A DNA stretch of 64,000 bases, taken from the NCBI GenBank assembly GCA_963843565.1, contig CAWJKY010000003.1:1364001-1428000 (forward strand). Reading direction: 5' to 3'. This document shows, piece after piece, positions 1-7,832 of this stretch. This stretch comes from DASZQY01 sp963843565. GTDB taxonomy: Bacteria; Pseudomonadota; Alphaproteobacteria; Rhizobiales; Kaistiaceae. Made by a program: the position numbers and the translations under genes. The notes beneath the pieces are model-generated. The model saw only the letters and a program-made list of their open reading frames with translations. It had not been told where the DNA came from and did no database searches. Each line of letters starts with the position of its first letter. Position 1 is the first letter of the stretch.

Positions 1-341
1 GGGCGGGGGGGATCGATGCGGTCGGGGGAACGCCGCTCGCCAACGTCATTGCCGCCACCATGAGCGAGGGCGCGGTCGCCGCCTGCGGCAACGCGGCCGG
101 CATGGAGCTCGCCACGTCGGTGGCGCCGTTCATCCTGCGCGGCGTGGCACTTCTCGGCATCAACTCGGTGTACGTGCCGCAGGTGCAGCGCCAGGAGGCG
201 TGGATGCGGATCGCTCGCGACCTCGACCGCCCGAAGCTCGCGGCGATGACCACGACCATCCCCTTCGCGGGACTGGAGGCTGCCGCGCGCGACATCGTCG
301 CCGGCAAGGTGCGCGGCCGGCTGGTGGTCGAGATCGGCTAG
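1..341 (+). CDS. acuI: Acrylyl-CoA reductase / YhdH-type oxidoreductase, C-terminal part
   Basis: The gene enters the window from the left; the frame is open from base 3 and ends at TAG 339-341, giving about 112 residues. The visible part has the glycine-rich end of the Rossmann fold (AVGGTPLANVIAATM, then AACGNAAG) followed by the family-typical PFILRGVALLGINSV and a C-terminal stretch on a promoter-distal substrate domain. This pattern is that of the NADPH-dependent medium-chain dehydrogenase/reductase subfamily AcuI/YhdH, which reduces acrylyl-CoA to propionyl-CoA in the cytoplasm. The NADPH-binding start and the N-terminal domain are outside the window. The stop overlaps the convergent small membrane gene by four bases. 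An alternative is a generic quinone-oxidoreductase of the same superfamily. Confidence 0.8.
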   Translation, partial: AGGIDAVGGTPLANVIAATMSEGAVAACGNAAGMELATSVAPFILRGVALLGINSVYVPQVQRQEAWMRIARDLDRPKLAAMTTTIPFAGLEAAARDIVAGKVRGRLVVEIG

Positions 342-607
342 CGGGGGCCGTTCAGCGCCATCGCGGCGAGGCGCTCGTTGGTTGCCCGCGACGCTGCGAG
401 TATTCCACGCAGCAAGTAGATTGTGCTGCCAAACGCGACAAAGAGAATTCCGACAACGATCACACCAATTGCGCTTCCCAAAACACTCATCAGCAGCGGG
501 AACGCCAAGGAATAGCCGCTACGAGAAAGCTGGTTGGCCGCCTCAACGCCCATGTAGGCACCAATCGCAATTGTGATGGCGCCAATCGTATTCAACACAT
601 ATTCCAT
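338..607 (-). CDS. Small hypothetical membrane protein (89 aa)
   Basis: The start at 607 is chosen because an AGGAGGG ribosome binding site lies six bases upstream; an upstream start at 631 lacks one. The 89 residues contain two hydrophobic stretches (about residues 5-20 and 37-68) separated by a short polar loop and end in a basic, alanine-rich tail, so it is probably an inner-membrane protein. I do not recognise a family. The gene is visibly more AT-rich than its neighbours, which may mean recent acquisition. It converges on the AcuI-like gene with a four-base overlap and is followed upstream by another small membrane gene in the same direction. Confidence 0.6.
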   Translation of the reverse strand: MEYVLNTIGAITIAIGAYMGVEAANQLSRSGYSLAFPLLMSVLGSAIGVIVVGILFVAFGSTIYLLRGILAASRATNERLAAMALNGPR

Positions 608-694
608 CGCTCCCTCCTGTCGCTTCACCATCCAACCTAAGGTTGATCGCGATAGGGCGCCAGCGGGAGTCGGCGAGATCCTCAGCCGCCGGCG

Positions 695-838
695 TCACCC
701 CAGGAGATGCGGCCACAGGCCGAGAACGCCGATGAGGATCAGGTAGATCGCCACGACGTAGTTCAGAAGCCGCGGCACGATCAGGATCAGGACGCCGGCG
801 ACGAGTGCGACGAGCGGCTGGATGGTCAGGACGGGCAT
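695..838 (-). CDS. DUF3096-like small membrane protein (47 aa)
   Basis: The 47 residues begin MPVLTIQPLVALVAG and consist almost entirely of two hydrophobic segments joined by a PRLLNY turn, ending GLWPHLLG. This matches my knowledge of the DUF3096 family of very small alphaproteobacterial inner-membrane proteins, whose function is unknown. The ATG at 838 is preceded by a GAGGAG ribosome binding site, which decides the start over the longer frame beginning at 922. It stands alone with about 85 bp to the upstream membrane gene and diverges from the PRC-barrel gene. Confidence 0.65.
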   Translation of the reverse strand: MPVLTIQPLVALVAGVLILIVPRLLNYVVAIYLILIGVLGLWPHLLG

Positions 839-1007
839 GGCTTTTCTCCTCGTTGGGGGCAGGCACTGAAGGCCGCGAAAGCGGCCGTGTGTGGGCGGCG
901 CCACCGCCGTTTGCGTTCCCATATTTTCATCGCGGCGCGCAGAGCATATCCTTTGGGGTGCACGGCGCGTTCACCGTGATTGCGCACAGGGGACCTGCGG
1001 GGCCGAC

Positions 1008-1370
1008 ATGAGCGAAACGGAAACACCGCACGAACTGATCGGCAGCGACCGCGTCGAGGGCACGCGCGTCTTCCGGCCCGGCGGCCAGCACATCGGCCAC
1101 ATCGAGCGCATCATGATCGACAAGCGCAGCGGCCAAGCGGCTTATGCGGTGATGAATTTCGGCGGCTTTCTCGGGCTGGCACAGGACGCCTACCCGCTGC
1201 CCTGGTCGCTGCTGAAATACGACCCGAAGCTCGGCGGCTACGTGGTCAACGTCACCGACGAGCAGCTCAAGGACGCGCCGAAGCTGATGCGCGACCAGAA
1301 CGTCGATCTCGGCGACCGGGTCGATCCGCGCATCTATTCGTATTACGGCGTGACGCCGTACTGGTTCTGA
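1008..1370 (+). CDS. PRC-barrel domain protein
   Basis: This is a 120-residue soluble protein with one PRC-barrel domain at about residues 10-85: the opening LIGSDRVEGTRVFRPGGQ, then IGHIERIMIDKRSGQAAYAV and the FGGFLG turn followed by YPLPWSLLKY are characteristic. PRC-barrel proteins of this length are common in alphaproteobacteria and are thought to act as small regulatory or stress-related proteins, without a defined reaction. The C-terminal third (residues 86-120) ends in an aromatic YYGVTPYWF tail seen in the same group. The ATG at 1008 fits the domain boundary; the longer frame from 891 adds residues with no similarity. The gene converges on glyS. Confidence 0.8.
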   Translation: MSETETPHELIGSDRVEGTRVFRPGGQHIGHIERIMIDKRSGQAAYAVMNFGGFLGLAQDAYPLPWSLLKYDPKLGGYVVNVTDEQLKDAPKLMRDQNVDLGDRVDPRIYSYYGVTPYWF

Positions 1371-1383
1371 GGGCACCCCCTCC

Positions 1384-1476
1384 CGAAATCGCTTCGCGAT
1401 TTCGACCTCCCCTCAAGGGGGAGGTTGGTGACAGCCACTCCCAATCCGAATGGCCTGGATCACCGGCTCAAGGCCG
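1384..1476. terminator. Cluster of hairpins between convergent genes
   Basis: Three inverted repeats follow each other in the gap between the PRC-barrel gene and glyS: 1384-1404 (nine-base arms, TTC loop), 1405-1425 (CCTCCCC/GGGGAGG arms) and about 1459-1475 (ACCGGC/GCCGGT arms). The last sits in a sequence resembling a dispersed intergenic element common in alphaproteobacterial genomes. None has a T-tract, so termination is an inference from position and symmetry. Confidence 0.45.
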
Positions 1477-1520
1477 GTAATGACGGGAGAGATTGAACGT
1501 GCCGGGAAGATTGCGCGGCG

Positions 1521-3740
1521 TCAGCCGGCCACCCGGGAGAAGTCGGCGACGGTGAGCGTCGCTTCGCGGATGCGGTTCAAGAGCTTGAGCCGGTTGGCGC
1601 GGACGGCCGGGTCGTCGTCGTTGACGCGGACCTTCTCGAAGAACGCATCGACGGGCGCGCGGAGCCTGGCGAGCGCCGACATCGCCTCGGCGAAATCCTC
1701 GATCTGGACGGCGGCGGCCGCCTCTCCCTCCGCAGCGCCGATCGCCTCGTAGAGCGCCTTCTCCTCCGGCGCGGTCAGCAGCTTCGGGTCAACGTCGCCG
1801 GCGTAGGTCTCGCTGGCCTTCTTCTCCTCGTCGCGCAGGATGTTGGTGGCGCGCTTGGTGCCGGCAAGCAGGGTCTTGCCGTCGTCGGTGTCGAGGAATT
1901 TGCCAAGCGCCTCGACGCGGCGGACGATGAGCAGGAGATCGCGCTGTTGCGACAGCGCGAAGACCGCGTCGACAAGGTCGTGGCGCGCGCCTTGTTCGCG
2001 CAACTGGACCTTCAGACGGTCGGCAAAGAAGTCCTGAAGCCCGGAAACGCTGAATGCCGCGCCTTCGTGAAGCGTCAAGCCGGCCTGAGCATCTTCAATC
2101 CACGTGTCGAGCCCACTGATGACGATTTCATTTCCCTGGTCGAGATACCCGTCAATCGCGGCAGCCAACGGCGCCCAGAGATCGACCCGAAGTTCGTTCG
2201 ACAGGAGAATCCTGATCACGCCGAGCGCCGCCCTGCGCAGCGCGTAAGGGTCCTTGCTCCCCGTCGGCTTCTCGTCGATCGCCCAAAAGCCGACGAGCGT
2301 GTCGAGCTTGTCGGCGAGCGCAACAGCGATTGCCGTCGGATCGGTCGGCACGCGGTCATCGGGGCCGAGCGGCTTATAGTGATCCTCGATCGCCGCGGCG
2401 ACGGAGGCGTCCTCGCCCTGCGCCAGCGCGTAATACTTGCCCATCAGGCCCTGCAGCTCGGGGAACTCGCCGACCATCTCGGTGGTGAGATCGGCTTTGG
2501 CGAGGTTCGCCGCCCTCTCCGCTTTCTCAGGATCGGCGCCGACCAGCGGCGCGATCTCCCTGGCCAGCCGCGCGATGCGTTCGACGCGCTCGCCCTGGGT
2601 GCCGAGCTTCTCGTGGAAGACCACGTTCAGCGCCTTCAGCTTGGCGAGGCGCTGGTCGAGCGGCTTGCCTGCGCTCTCGTAACCGGGGAGCGGCTTCAGG
2701 TCCGTCTCCCAGAAGTAGCGCGCGTCGGAAAGGCGCGAGCGGATGACGCGGCCGTTGCCGGCGACGATCTGTTTGCCGTGGTCGGTCGCTTCGAGATTGG
2801 CGACGAGGATGAACTTGTTGGCGAGACGCTTTTGCTTCCCGGTCGCGTCTGCGCTGGTCGCCTCTTGCAGCACAAAGCATTTCTGGTTGTTGCGGATGGT
2901 GGTGCGGATGACCTCGGGGGGAATTTCGAGGAACTCTTTCTCGAACTCACCCATCAGCACCACCGGCCACTCGACCAGACCGGCGACCTCTTCCAGCAGC
3001 GCCTCGTCCTCGACCAGATCGAGGTGGGCGATAAGCGCCTTCTCGCGGGCGTCGGCGCGGATGATCTCCTTGCGCCGGTCGGCGTCGAGCACGACCTTCG
3101 CCTTTTCCAGCTTCTCGACGTAATCCGCGAAGCGGCGGACCTCGATCTCGCCCGGCGCCATGAAGCGGTGGCCGCGGGTGACGCGGCCCGAGCGGATGCC
3201 GTCGATCTCGAAGTCGACGACCTCGGTGTCGGAGGATTCCGGACCGAAGACGCAGAGGATCGAATGAAGCGGGCGGACCCAGGTCAGCGCACCCGGTTCA
3301 GCCGACCGCGCACCCCAGCGCATCTGCTTCGGCCACGGGAAGGAGCGCACCACCTTCGGCACGATCTCGGCGATGACCTCCGGCGCCGGGCGGCCGGGCT
3401 TGTCGATGACGGCGACGTAGAAATCGCCCTTCTTGTCGGCTTGCACCTTGGCCTCACCGATCGAAGCGAGGCCGGCGGCCTTGAGGAAGCCGTCGATCGC
3501 CTTGTCGGGCGCGCCGACGCGGGGCCCTTTGCGCTCCTCGCGGCGGTCGGGCGAGCGGGCGGGAAGGCCGTGGACGGTGAGCGCCAGCCGGCGCGGCGTC
3601 GCGAACGCCTTGGCGCCCTCGTAGACCAGCCCGGCCTCAACCAGTTGATCGGTGACGAGCTTGCGCAAATCCTCCGCCGCCTGCCTTTGCATTCTTGCGG
3701 GGATTTCCTCGGACAGAAGTTCGAGCAGGAGATCAGGCAT
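1521..3740 (-). CDS. glyS: Glycyl-tRNA synthetase beta subunit
   Basis: The 739-residue product is the beta subunit of the heterotetrameric bacterial glycyl-tRNA synthetase, which with GlyQ charges tRNA-Gly. It begins MPDLLLELLSEEIPARMQ, the standard GlyS start, carries the IRNNQKCF and VAGNGRVIRSRLSDARYFW blocks, and has an anticodon-binding C-terminal region ending in VADFSRVAG. Its length is somewhat above the enterobacterial protein. The start codon at 3740 has a perfect AGGAGGG ribosome binding site (3747-3753) supplied by a 121-bp duplicated unit; two further copies of the start lie upstream at 3861 and 3982. It is the last gene of glyQ - unknown - glyS. Confidence 0.97.
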   Translation of the reverse strand: MPDLLLELLSEEIPARMQRQAAEDLRKLVTDQLVEAGLVYEGAKAFATPRRLALTVHGLPARSPDRREERKGPRVGAPDKAIDGFLKAAGLASIGEAKVQADKKGDFYVAVIDKPGRPAPEVIAEIVPKVVRSFPWPKQMRWGARSAEPGALTWVRPLHSILCVFGPESSDTEVVDFEIDGIRSGRVTRGHRFMAPGEIEVRRFADYVEKLEKAKVVLDADRRKEIIRADAREKALIAHLDLVEDEALLEEVAGLVEWPVVLMGEFEKEFLEIPPEVIRTTIRNNQKCFVLQEATSADATGKQKRLANKFILVANLEATDHGKQIVAGNGRVIRSRLSDARYFWETDLKPLPGYESAGKPLDQRLAKLKALNVVFHEKLGTQGERVERIARLAREIAPLVGADPEKAERAANLAKADLTTEMVGEFPELQGLMGKYYALAQGEDASVAAAIEDHYKPLGPDDRVPTDPTAIAVALADKLDTLVGFWAIDEKPTGSKDPYALRRAALGVIRILLSNELRVDLWAPLAAAIDGYLDQGNEIVISGLDTWIEDAQAGLTLHEGAAFSVSGLQDFFADRLKVQLREQGARHDLVDAVFALSQQRDLLLIVRRVEALGKFLDTDDGKTLLAGTKRATNILRDEEKKASETYAGDVDPKLLTAPEEKALYEAIGAAEGEAAAAVQIEDFAEAMSALARLRAPVDAFFEKVRVNDDDPAVRANRLKLLNRIREATLTVADFSRVAG

Positions 3741-3861
3741 GGGATGCCCTCCTGCGCCCGCATGCACCAACCAGTCTGTTCGTCCTCGCGCCTGCGGCCC
3801 TGCGGGCGAACGGGCGGGCGGGGATTTCCTCGGACAGAAGTTCGAGCAGGAGATCAGGCAT
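3733..3861 (-). pseudogene. Duplicated glyS 5' fragment (42-codon mini-ORF, inner copy)
   Basis: Starting at ATG 3861, this frame reads the same 15 residues as GlyS, then runs into the repeat spacer (RPFARRAAGARTN) and stops at TGA 3735-3733, eight bases past the A of the real glyS start. It has the AGGAGGG ribosome binding site six bases upstream. It may be translated and couple to glyS, or may be only debris of the duplication; a functional peptide is not implied. Confidence 0.6.
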
Positions 3862-3982
3862 GGGATGCCCTCCTGCGCTCGCATGCACCAACCAGTTTGT
3901 TCGTCCTCGCGCCTGCGGCGCTGCGGGCGAACGGGCGGGCGGGGATTTCCTCGGACAGAAGTTCGAGCAGGAGATCAGGCAT
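3854..3982 (-). pseudogene. Duplicated glyS 5' fragment (42-codon mini-ORF, outer copy)
   Basis: Starting at ATG 3982, which overlaps the stop of the upstream gene (TGATG), this frame encodes the GlyS N-terminus MPDLLLELLSEEIPAR followed by spacer-encoded residues, and stops at 3854 inside the next copy. This position is where glyS would begin if the repeat were collapsed. Unlike the two inner copies it has no good ribosome binding site and would depend on coupling to the upstream gene. Confidence 0.6.
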
Positions 3983-4470
3983 CAGCGCAGCGCCGTCGGC
4001 TCGGGGGCGAAATCGAGATGGTAGCCGAACGCCGTCACCGGCACGGTGTCGGAAGCGTCGGGGCGCACGGCGCGGGCGGTCGTCGCCCAGATGACGAGCG
4101 CCGGGTCGCCGGCCTCGCTGCCGGTGCCGGTCACGAAGATGTCGCGGAAGAGCGCCAGATCGTCGGCGCTGACGGTGAGGGTCAGCGTCAGGTTGCGATT
4201 GAGCGAAGCCGGATCGTAGGCGAGCGCGTTCTTGCCGCCCTTCCCCGCGGTGAGCACCGCGAGACCGGTGGTGCGCACCATCGCCGCCGGGGCGCTGGTG
4301 TTGAGCATGGCGGTGCCGCGCAGCTCGAAGCGCTCGCTGCGGGTCTTGGCGTAGGCGACCGACAGCGCGACGCCCACGATGGCGATGCGGTGCTCGGCGG
4401 GCTCGGCCCTGGTCGCCGGCGCTTTCTTCTTCCGTGGCGCTTTTGCCTTGGGTTTGGGTCTCGCCGCCAT
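3982..4470 (-). CDS. Unknown basic protein between glyQ and glyS (162 aa)
   Basis: The first 25 residues are extremely lysine/arginine/alanine-rich (MAARPKPKAKAPRKKK), probably disordered or nucleic-acid binding, followed by a globular part with alternating hydrophobic strands (IAIVGVALSVAYAKT, ALVIWATTARAV). I do not recognise a family. The start lies two bases after the glyQ stop and the stop overlaps the outer glyS start copy as TGATG, so it is translated as part of the synthetase operon. A role linked to tRNA-Gly charging is possible only by context. The start ATG at 4470 fits operon spacing; a longer open frame to 4983 runs inside glyQ. Confidence 0.7.
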   Translation of the reverse strand: MAARPKPKAKAPRKKKAPATRAEPAEHRIAIVGVALSVAYAKTRSERFELRGTAMLNTSAPAAMVRTTGLAVLTAGKGGKNALAYDPASLNRNLTLTLTVSADDLALFRDIFVTGTGSEAGDPALVIWATTARAVRPDASDTVPVTAFGYHLDFAPEPTALR

Positions 4471-4472
4471 GG

Positions 4473-5402
4473 CTAGCTCCGTCCCCCGGCTTCGGTTTCG
4501 AGCCAGGCGGCGCCGCACGCCTTGGCGAGCTCGCGGATGCGCAGGATGTAGCTCTGCCGTTCGGTGACCGCGATGACGCCGCGCGCGTCGAGGAGATTGA
4601 AGGCGTGACCGGCCTTCAGGCACTGGTCGTACGCGGGAAGCACGAGGCGCGGACGATTCGCGCCCGCCGCATCGACGGCGAGGAGCTGCTTGCACTCCTT
4701 CTCGGCATCGCGGAAGCGCGCGAACAGGATCTCCGTGTCGGCGAATTCGAAATTGTGGCGCGAGTATTCCTGCTCGGCCTGCAGGAAGACGTCGCCGTAG
4801 GTGACCTTCTCGGCGCCTTCGCGGCCGTTGAAATTCAGGTCGTAGACGTTGTCGACGCCCTGCACGTACATGGCGAGGCGCTCCAGCCCGTAGGTCAGTT
4901 CGCCCGAAACCGGCGCGCACTCGACACCGGCGACCTGCTGGAAATAGGTGAACTGCGACACCTCCATGCCGTCGCACCAGCACTCCCAGCCGAGCCCCCA
5001 GGCGCCGAGCGTCGGGTTCTCCCAGTCGTCCTCGACGAAGCGGATGTCGTGGAGCGCCATGTCGACGCCGATGGCGCGGAGCGAATCGAGATAGAGGTCC
5101 TGAAGGTTGGGCGGGTTGGGCTTCAGGATCACCTGATACTGATAGTAGTGCTGGAGGCGGTTGGGGTTTTCGCCATAGCGGCCGTCCTTAGGGCGGCGCG
5201 AGGGCTGGACGTAGGCGGCCTTCCACGGCTTCGGGCCCAGCGAGCGGAGCGTCGTGGCCGGGTGCGAGGTGCCGGCGCCGACCTCCATGTCGTACGGCTG
5301 GAGGATCAGACAGCCCCTGTCGGCCCAGAACTGCTGGAGCGTCAGGATGAGCGCCTGAAACGAGCGCTCGGGGCGCATATGGTCGGGAAGGCTGTCGGGC
5401 AC
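4473..5402 (-). CDS. glyQ: Glycyl-tRNA synthetase alpha subunit
   Basis: The product (309 residues from GTG 5402) is the catalytic alpha subunit of the two-subunit glycyl-tRNA synthetase. It shows the class II synthetase blocks in the form typical of GlyQ: LQQFWADRGCLILQPYDMEVGAGT, then RRPKDGRYGENPNRLQHYYQYQ, DIRFVEDDWENPTLGAWGLG and TYFQQVAG. The GTG at 5402 is preferred because AGGA lies eight bases before it; an ATG at 5378 has no ribosome binding site. Normal length is about 300 residues. First gene of the glyQ - unknown - glyS operon. Confidence 0.96.
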   Translation of the reverse strand: MPDSLPDHMRPERSFQALILTLQQFWADRGCLILQPYDMEVGAGTSHPATTLRSLGPKPWKAAYVQPSRRPKDGRYGENPNRLQHYYQYQVILKPNPPNLQDLYLDSLRAIGVDMALHDIRFVEDDWENPTLGAWGLGWECWCDGMEVSQFTYFQQVAGVECAPVSGELTYGLERLAMYVQGVDNVYDLNFNGREGAEKVTYGDVFLQAEQEYSRHNFEFADTEILFARFRDAEKECKQLLAVDAAGANRPRLVLPAYDQCLKAGHAFNLLDARGVIAVTERQSYILRIRELAKACGAAWLETEAGGRS

Positions 5403-5509
5403 CGCTGAATTCCTAGCGCCCGGGCTCTTGAAACCGCGCGGGCGGCGCAACCTATAAAGGGCGCCGAACAGGGGTCAAGGCGGCCGGTACCGACTTGCCG
5501 GCCCGCAGC

Positions 5510-5689
5510 CTAGCGCGGCTTGTTGTCGGGGCCGAGGTGGCGGCCGTAGTCGCGCTCACGCGCGTGACGCTCGTTCACCGCCTTTTCATAGGCGCGTCTG
5601 GTTTCTTCCGAGACGACGATGCGCTTGCCTGGCGCCGCCTTCTTCTTGCGGCTCGGGGCCTTCTTGTATCGCTCCGTCTCGTCGGTCAT
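5510..5689 (-). CDS. Small basic hypothetical protein (59 aa)
   Basis: ATG 5689 to TAG 5512-5510 encodes 59 residues rich in lysine, arginine and glutamate (MTDETERYKKAPSRKKKAAP, later RRAYEKAVNERHARERDYG) and ending GPDNKPR. A GAGAGG ribosome binding site lies just upstream. The charge pattern suggests a helical nucleic-acid- or ribosome-associated protein, but I do not recognise a family. It sits alone between glyQ and the S49 peptidase gene in the same direction. Confidence 0.55.
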   Translation of the reverse strand: MTDETERYKKAPSRKKKAAPGKRIVVSEETRRAYEKAVNERHARERDYGRHLGPDNKPR

Positions 5690-5781
5690 GCGCGCCTCTC
5701 ACGGTCCCTGGTGGCGGGACCATACAGGAACCGGCGCCGGCGGGTTATCCCCCGCGGTTGCGGCACAGCGTCTGCAAGGTC

Positions 5782-6627
5782 TCAGAGGCCGAAGCGGCTC
5801 CAGATGAGCCGCTCCTCGATCGCAGCGATGACGCCGTCGACCAGACCGCCGACCGCAACCTCGCCGCTGAACAGACCGAGACGGCGGCGCAGCGTATTGC
5901 GCTCGGTCGACACGGGCAGCACGCGCACCTTTTCGCCGTAGCGCTCGCGCAGCACCTCGCGAAGGTCGCCGACGCGATCGGCAAGGCCGAGTTCGACGGC
6001 GCGGGTGCCCGACCAGAAGGCGCCGGAGAAAAGATCGGGGTCGTCGACCAGCGCCGGGCGGCGGCTCTTCACCAGGCCGATGAAATCGGCATGGACGGCA
6101 TCCTGAAGCGAACGCAGGCGGGCGACGTCCTCGTCCTTTTCCGGACGGAAGGGATCGAGCATCGCCTTGGCGGTGCCGGCGGTGTGGACGCGACGCTCAA
6201 CGCCGATGCGCTCGATGAGGCCGGTGAAGCCGAAGCCGGCCGAGACGACACCGATCGAGCCGACGATCGAGGAGCCGTCAACGACGATCTCGTCGCCGGC
6301 GGCCGCGATCATGTAGCCGCCGGAGGCGGCGAGGTCTTCAACGGCGACGATGACGCGCTTGTTCTTCTCGGTGGCGAGGGCGCGGATACGCTTGAAGATG
6401 AGGTGCGACTGGGCGGCGGCGCCGCCCGGCGAATTGACGATAATGGCGACGGCCGGCGCTTGTTGGACGGAAAACGCCTTGGCGAGCGCCCGCTCGACAC
6501 CGGCAAGGGTCAGGCCGCTGCGCACGCCGCCCATGCCGCCAATCATGCCGCTGAGGCGCACGATCGGGACGATGGGGCCGCCGCGGCGCCACCGTTCGGG
6601 CACCAGCGAGTTCAGTGAAAACGCCAT
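5782..6627 (-). CDS. S49 family serine peptidase (SppA/SohB-like)
   Basis: A 281-residue protein with a single S49 (ClpP-fold) domain: VVIVNSPGG-like strand AIIVNSPGGAAAQSHLI, the nucleophile region DLAASGGYMIAAAGDEIVVD with the catalytic serine, and the GSIGVVS segment; the basic partner lysine is expected in the KR..VIVAVEDL region. Members degrade cleaved signal peptides or membrane protein fragments at the inner membrane. No N-terminal membrane helix is evident here, unlike E. coli SohB, so it may be cytoplasmic or peripheral. ATG 6627 follows an AAGGAG site seven bases away. Located downstream of the methyltransferase in the same direction. Confidence 0.88.
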   Translation of the reverse strand: MAFSLNSLVPERWRRGGPIVPIVRLSGMIGGMGGVRSGLTLAGVERALAKAFSVQQAPAVAIIVNSPGGAAAQSHLIFKRIRALATEKNKRVIVAVEDLAASGGYMIAAAGDEIVVDGSSIVGSIGVVSAGFGFTGLIERIGVERRVHTAGTAKAMLDPFRPEKDEDVARLRSLQDAVHADFIGLVKSRRPALVDDPDLFSGAFWSGTRAVELGLADRVGDLREVLRERYGEKVRVLPVSTERNTLRRRLGLFSGEVAVGGLVDGVIAAIEERLIWSRFGL

Positions 6628-6650
6628 TCGGCAGCTCCTTCCCTTGTCGC

Positions 6651-7460
6651 CTAGGGGCCCCAGGCGGGACAGGCTTCGGCGAGGCTGGCACCATCGCGCA
6701 GGATCCTGTCCACCGCGGGCAGATAGGCATTTCCCGCCGGGCTGTGAAGGGCAAGCGGGGGCAGGAGGCGCGTCGGGGCACGGCCGCCGAGGCTGCCGGC
6801 GACCAGCACACGATGGGCCGGTTCGGCGGCGCGCGGGTGGATGGGCAGGATGACGAGGGTGCCGAAGCGCACCCGCATGGCGGCAAGCAGGCCGTCGAGG
6901 CGATCGGCACGGAAGACGACGATGAGGCGGCCGGCGGGCTTCAAGGCGGACGCCGCCGCGCGGAACCACGGTTCGAGGCCACCTTCGGCGAGCACGTGGG
7001 CATCGGCACGGGAGGTGTTGGGGGAGCGGGTGCCCTCGCCTTGCTCGAGAAACGGCGGGTTCATCAGAACGACTTCGGCGATGGCACGGCCAAGGCCGGC
7101 GGCGACGCGCTCGGCTTCCGGCGCTCCGATATCGGCACGAAGCAGCGATACGCGCGCCGCGAAGCCGCGGTTGGCGGGCCGAGCAAGCGCTTCACCGGCA
7201 CAGGCGGCGGCCTGCGGGTCGCGCTCGACCAGCACGACGTGGGCATTTGCGGCGCGGGCGGCGAGCGCCATACCGGCGACGCCCACGCCGGAGCCGAGAT
7301 CGACTGCGGTTCCGGCGAAATCACCCGCGACCGCCGCCGAGAGAAGCACGGCCTCGAGGCCAGCGCGGTGATGGCCGGTCCGCATCTGAACGGCCTCGAC
7401 GCGGCCGCCGAGGAAGGCGTCGACGGTGGTTTCGGGCGCCGCGATCGCGGAGGCGCTCAT
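6651..7460 (-). CDS. TrmN6-like adenine-N6 tRNA methyltransferase
   Basis: A 269-residue class I SAM-dependent methyltransferase of the COG4123 type. The N-terminal TVDAFLGGRVEAVQM and TGHHRAGLEAVLLS segment, the SAM-binding motif DLGSGVGVAGMALA, the acidic ERDP, and the catalytic NPPF (NPPY in E. coli TrmN6) are all present. The E. coli enzyme methylates A37 of tRNA1(Val); the target here is inferred. Its start overlaps the stop of the DUF2007 gene as ATGA, so the two are co-translated. The NPPF variant is common and should remain active. Confidence 0.85.
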   Translation of the reverse strand: MSASAIAAPETTVDAFLGGRVEAVQMRTGHHRAGLEAVLLSAAVAGDFAGTAVDLGSGVGVAGMALAARAANAHVVLVERDPQAAACAGEALARPANRGFAARVSLLRADIGAPEAERVAAGLGRAIAEVVLMNPPFLEQGEGTRSPNTSRADAHVLAEGGLEPWFRAAASALKPAGRLIVVFRADRLDGLLAAMRVRFGTLVILPIHPRAAEPAHRVLVAGSLGGRAPTRLLPPLALHSPAGNAYLPAVDRILRDGASLAEACPAWGP

Positions 7461-7693
7461 CCGGCCGGCTTGGGCCGGGCGAGCTCGTCGGCGATGCCGG
7501 CGTCGGCCATCAGGCGGCGGGCGGCGGAAAGGTCGTCGGCGCTGACGAGGACACGGCGCTGAAGGACGCCGAGCGATCCTTCGACGATGCTCATGTTCTG
7601 GTCGGCGACGAAGGCGCCGATGCCGGCGTCGCGAAGCAGCGCTTCGACGTAGGAGATCAGGACCAAGTCATTGGTCCGCAACAGCTCTTCCAA
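7457..7693 (-). CDS. DUF2007 family protein
   Basis: A 78-residue protein beginning (TTG start) MEELLRTNDLVLISYVEALL and continuing RDAGIGAFVADQNMS, which is the DUF2007 pattern (annotated as putative signal-transducing proteins; a small alpha/beta domain related to ferredoxin-like folds). TTG 7693 is chosen because GGGAG lies seven bases upstream and the domain begins exactly there; the longer frame to 8050 crosses the divergent gene. It overlaps the downstream methyltransferase by four bases (ATGA), an arrangement that suggests a shared role or only compact packing. Function unknown. Confidence 0.82.
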   Translation of the reverse strand: MEELLRTNDLVLISYVEALLRDAGIGAFVADQNMSIVEGSLGVLQRRVLVSADDLSAARRLMADAGIADELARPKPAG

Positions 7694-7832
7694 ACGACCG
7701 GCTCCCGGCTGGCGCGACAGGTGGCTCAACCTACGTCCTGCCAGCGTGGCGCACAATCGCGCCGGCCTCCCTTGTGCGGCGGCCGGCCTGTCCTTATCAG
7801 TTCCAGCCGTGGCTACTCGTGGAGCAACTGCC

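Larger units (their letters stand above)
3697..3982 (-). repeat. 121-bp tandem repeat containing the glyS start (2 full + 1 partial copy)
   Basis: Copies lie at 3697-3817, 3818-3938 and 3939-3982 with an exact period of 121 bp. Each contains the first 15 glyS codons; the full copies also contain the AGGAGGG site and a GC-rich spacer. The two full copies differ at three positions (C/T near 3758, C/T near 3777, C/G near 3800), so they have diverged. The outermost copy ends at the TGATG junction with the upstream gene, which is probably the original glyS start. Confidence 0.9.

Noticed and set aside
3697..3982. The 121-bp repeat as a CRISPR or a miniature transposon
   Set aside because: There is no spacer variation, no inverted ends and no target duplication; the repeat is coding sequence of glyS plus its spacer.
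1947..4094. 715-codon open frame on the + strand opposite glyS
   Set aside because: It mirrors the codon bias of glyS on the other strand, has no recognisable domain, and crosses the 121-bp repeat; glyS itself is certain.
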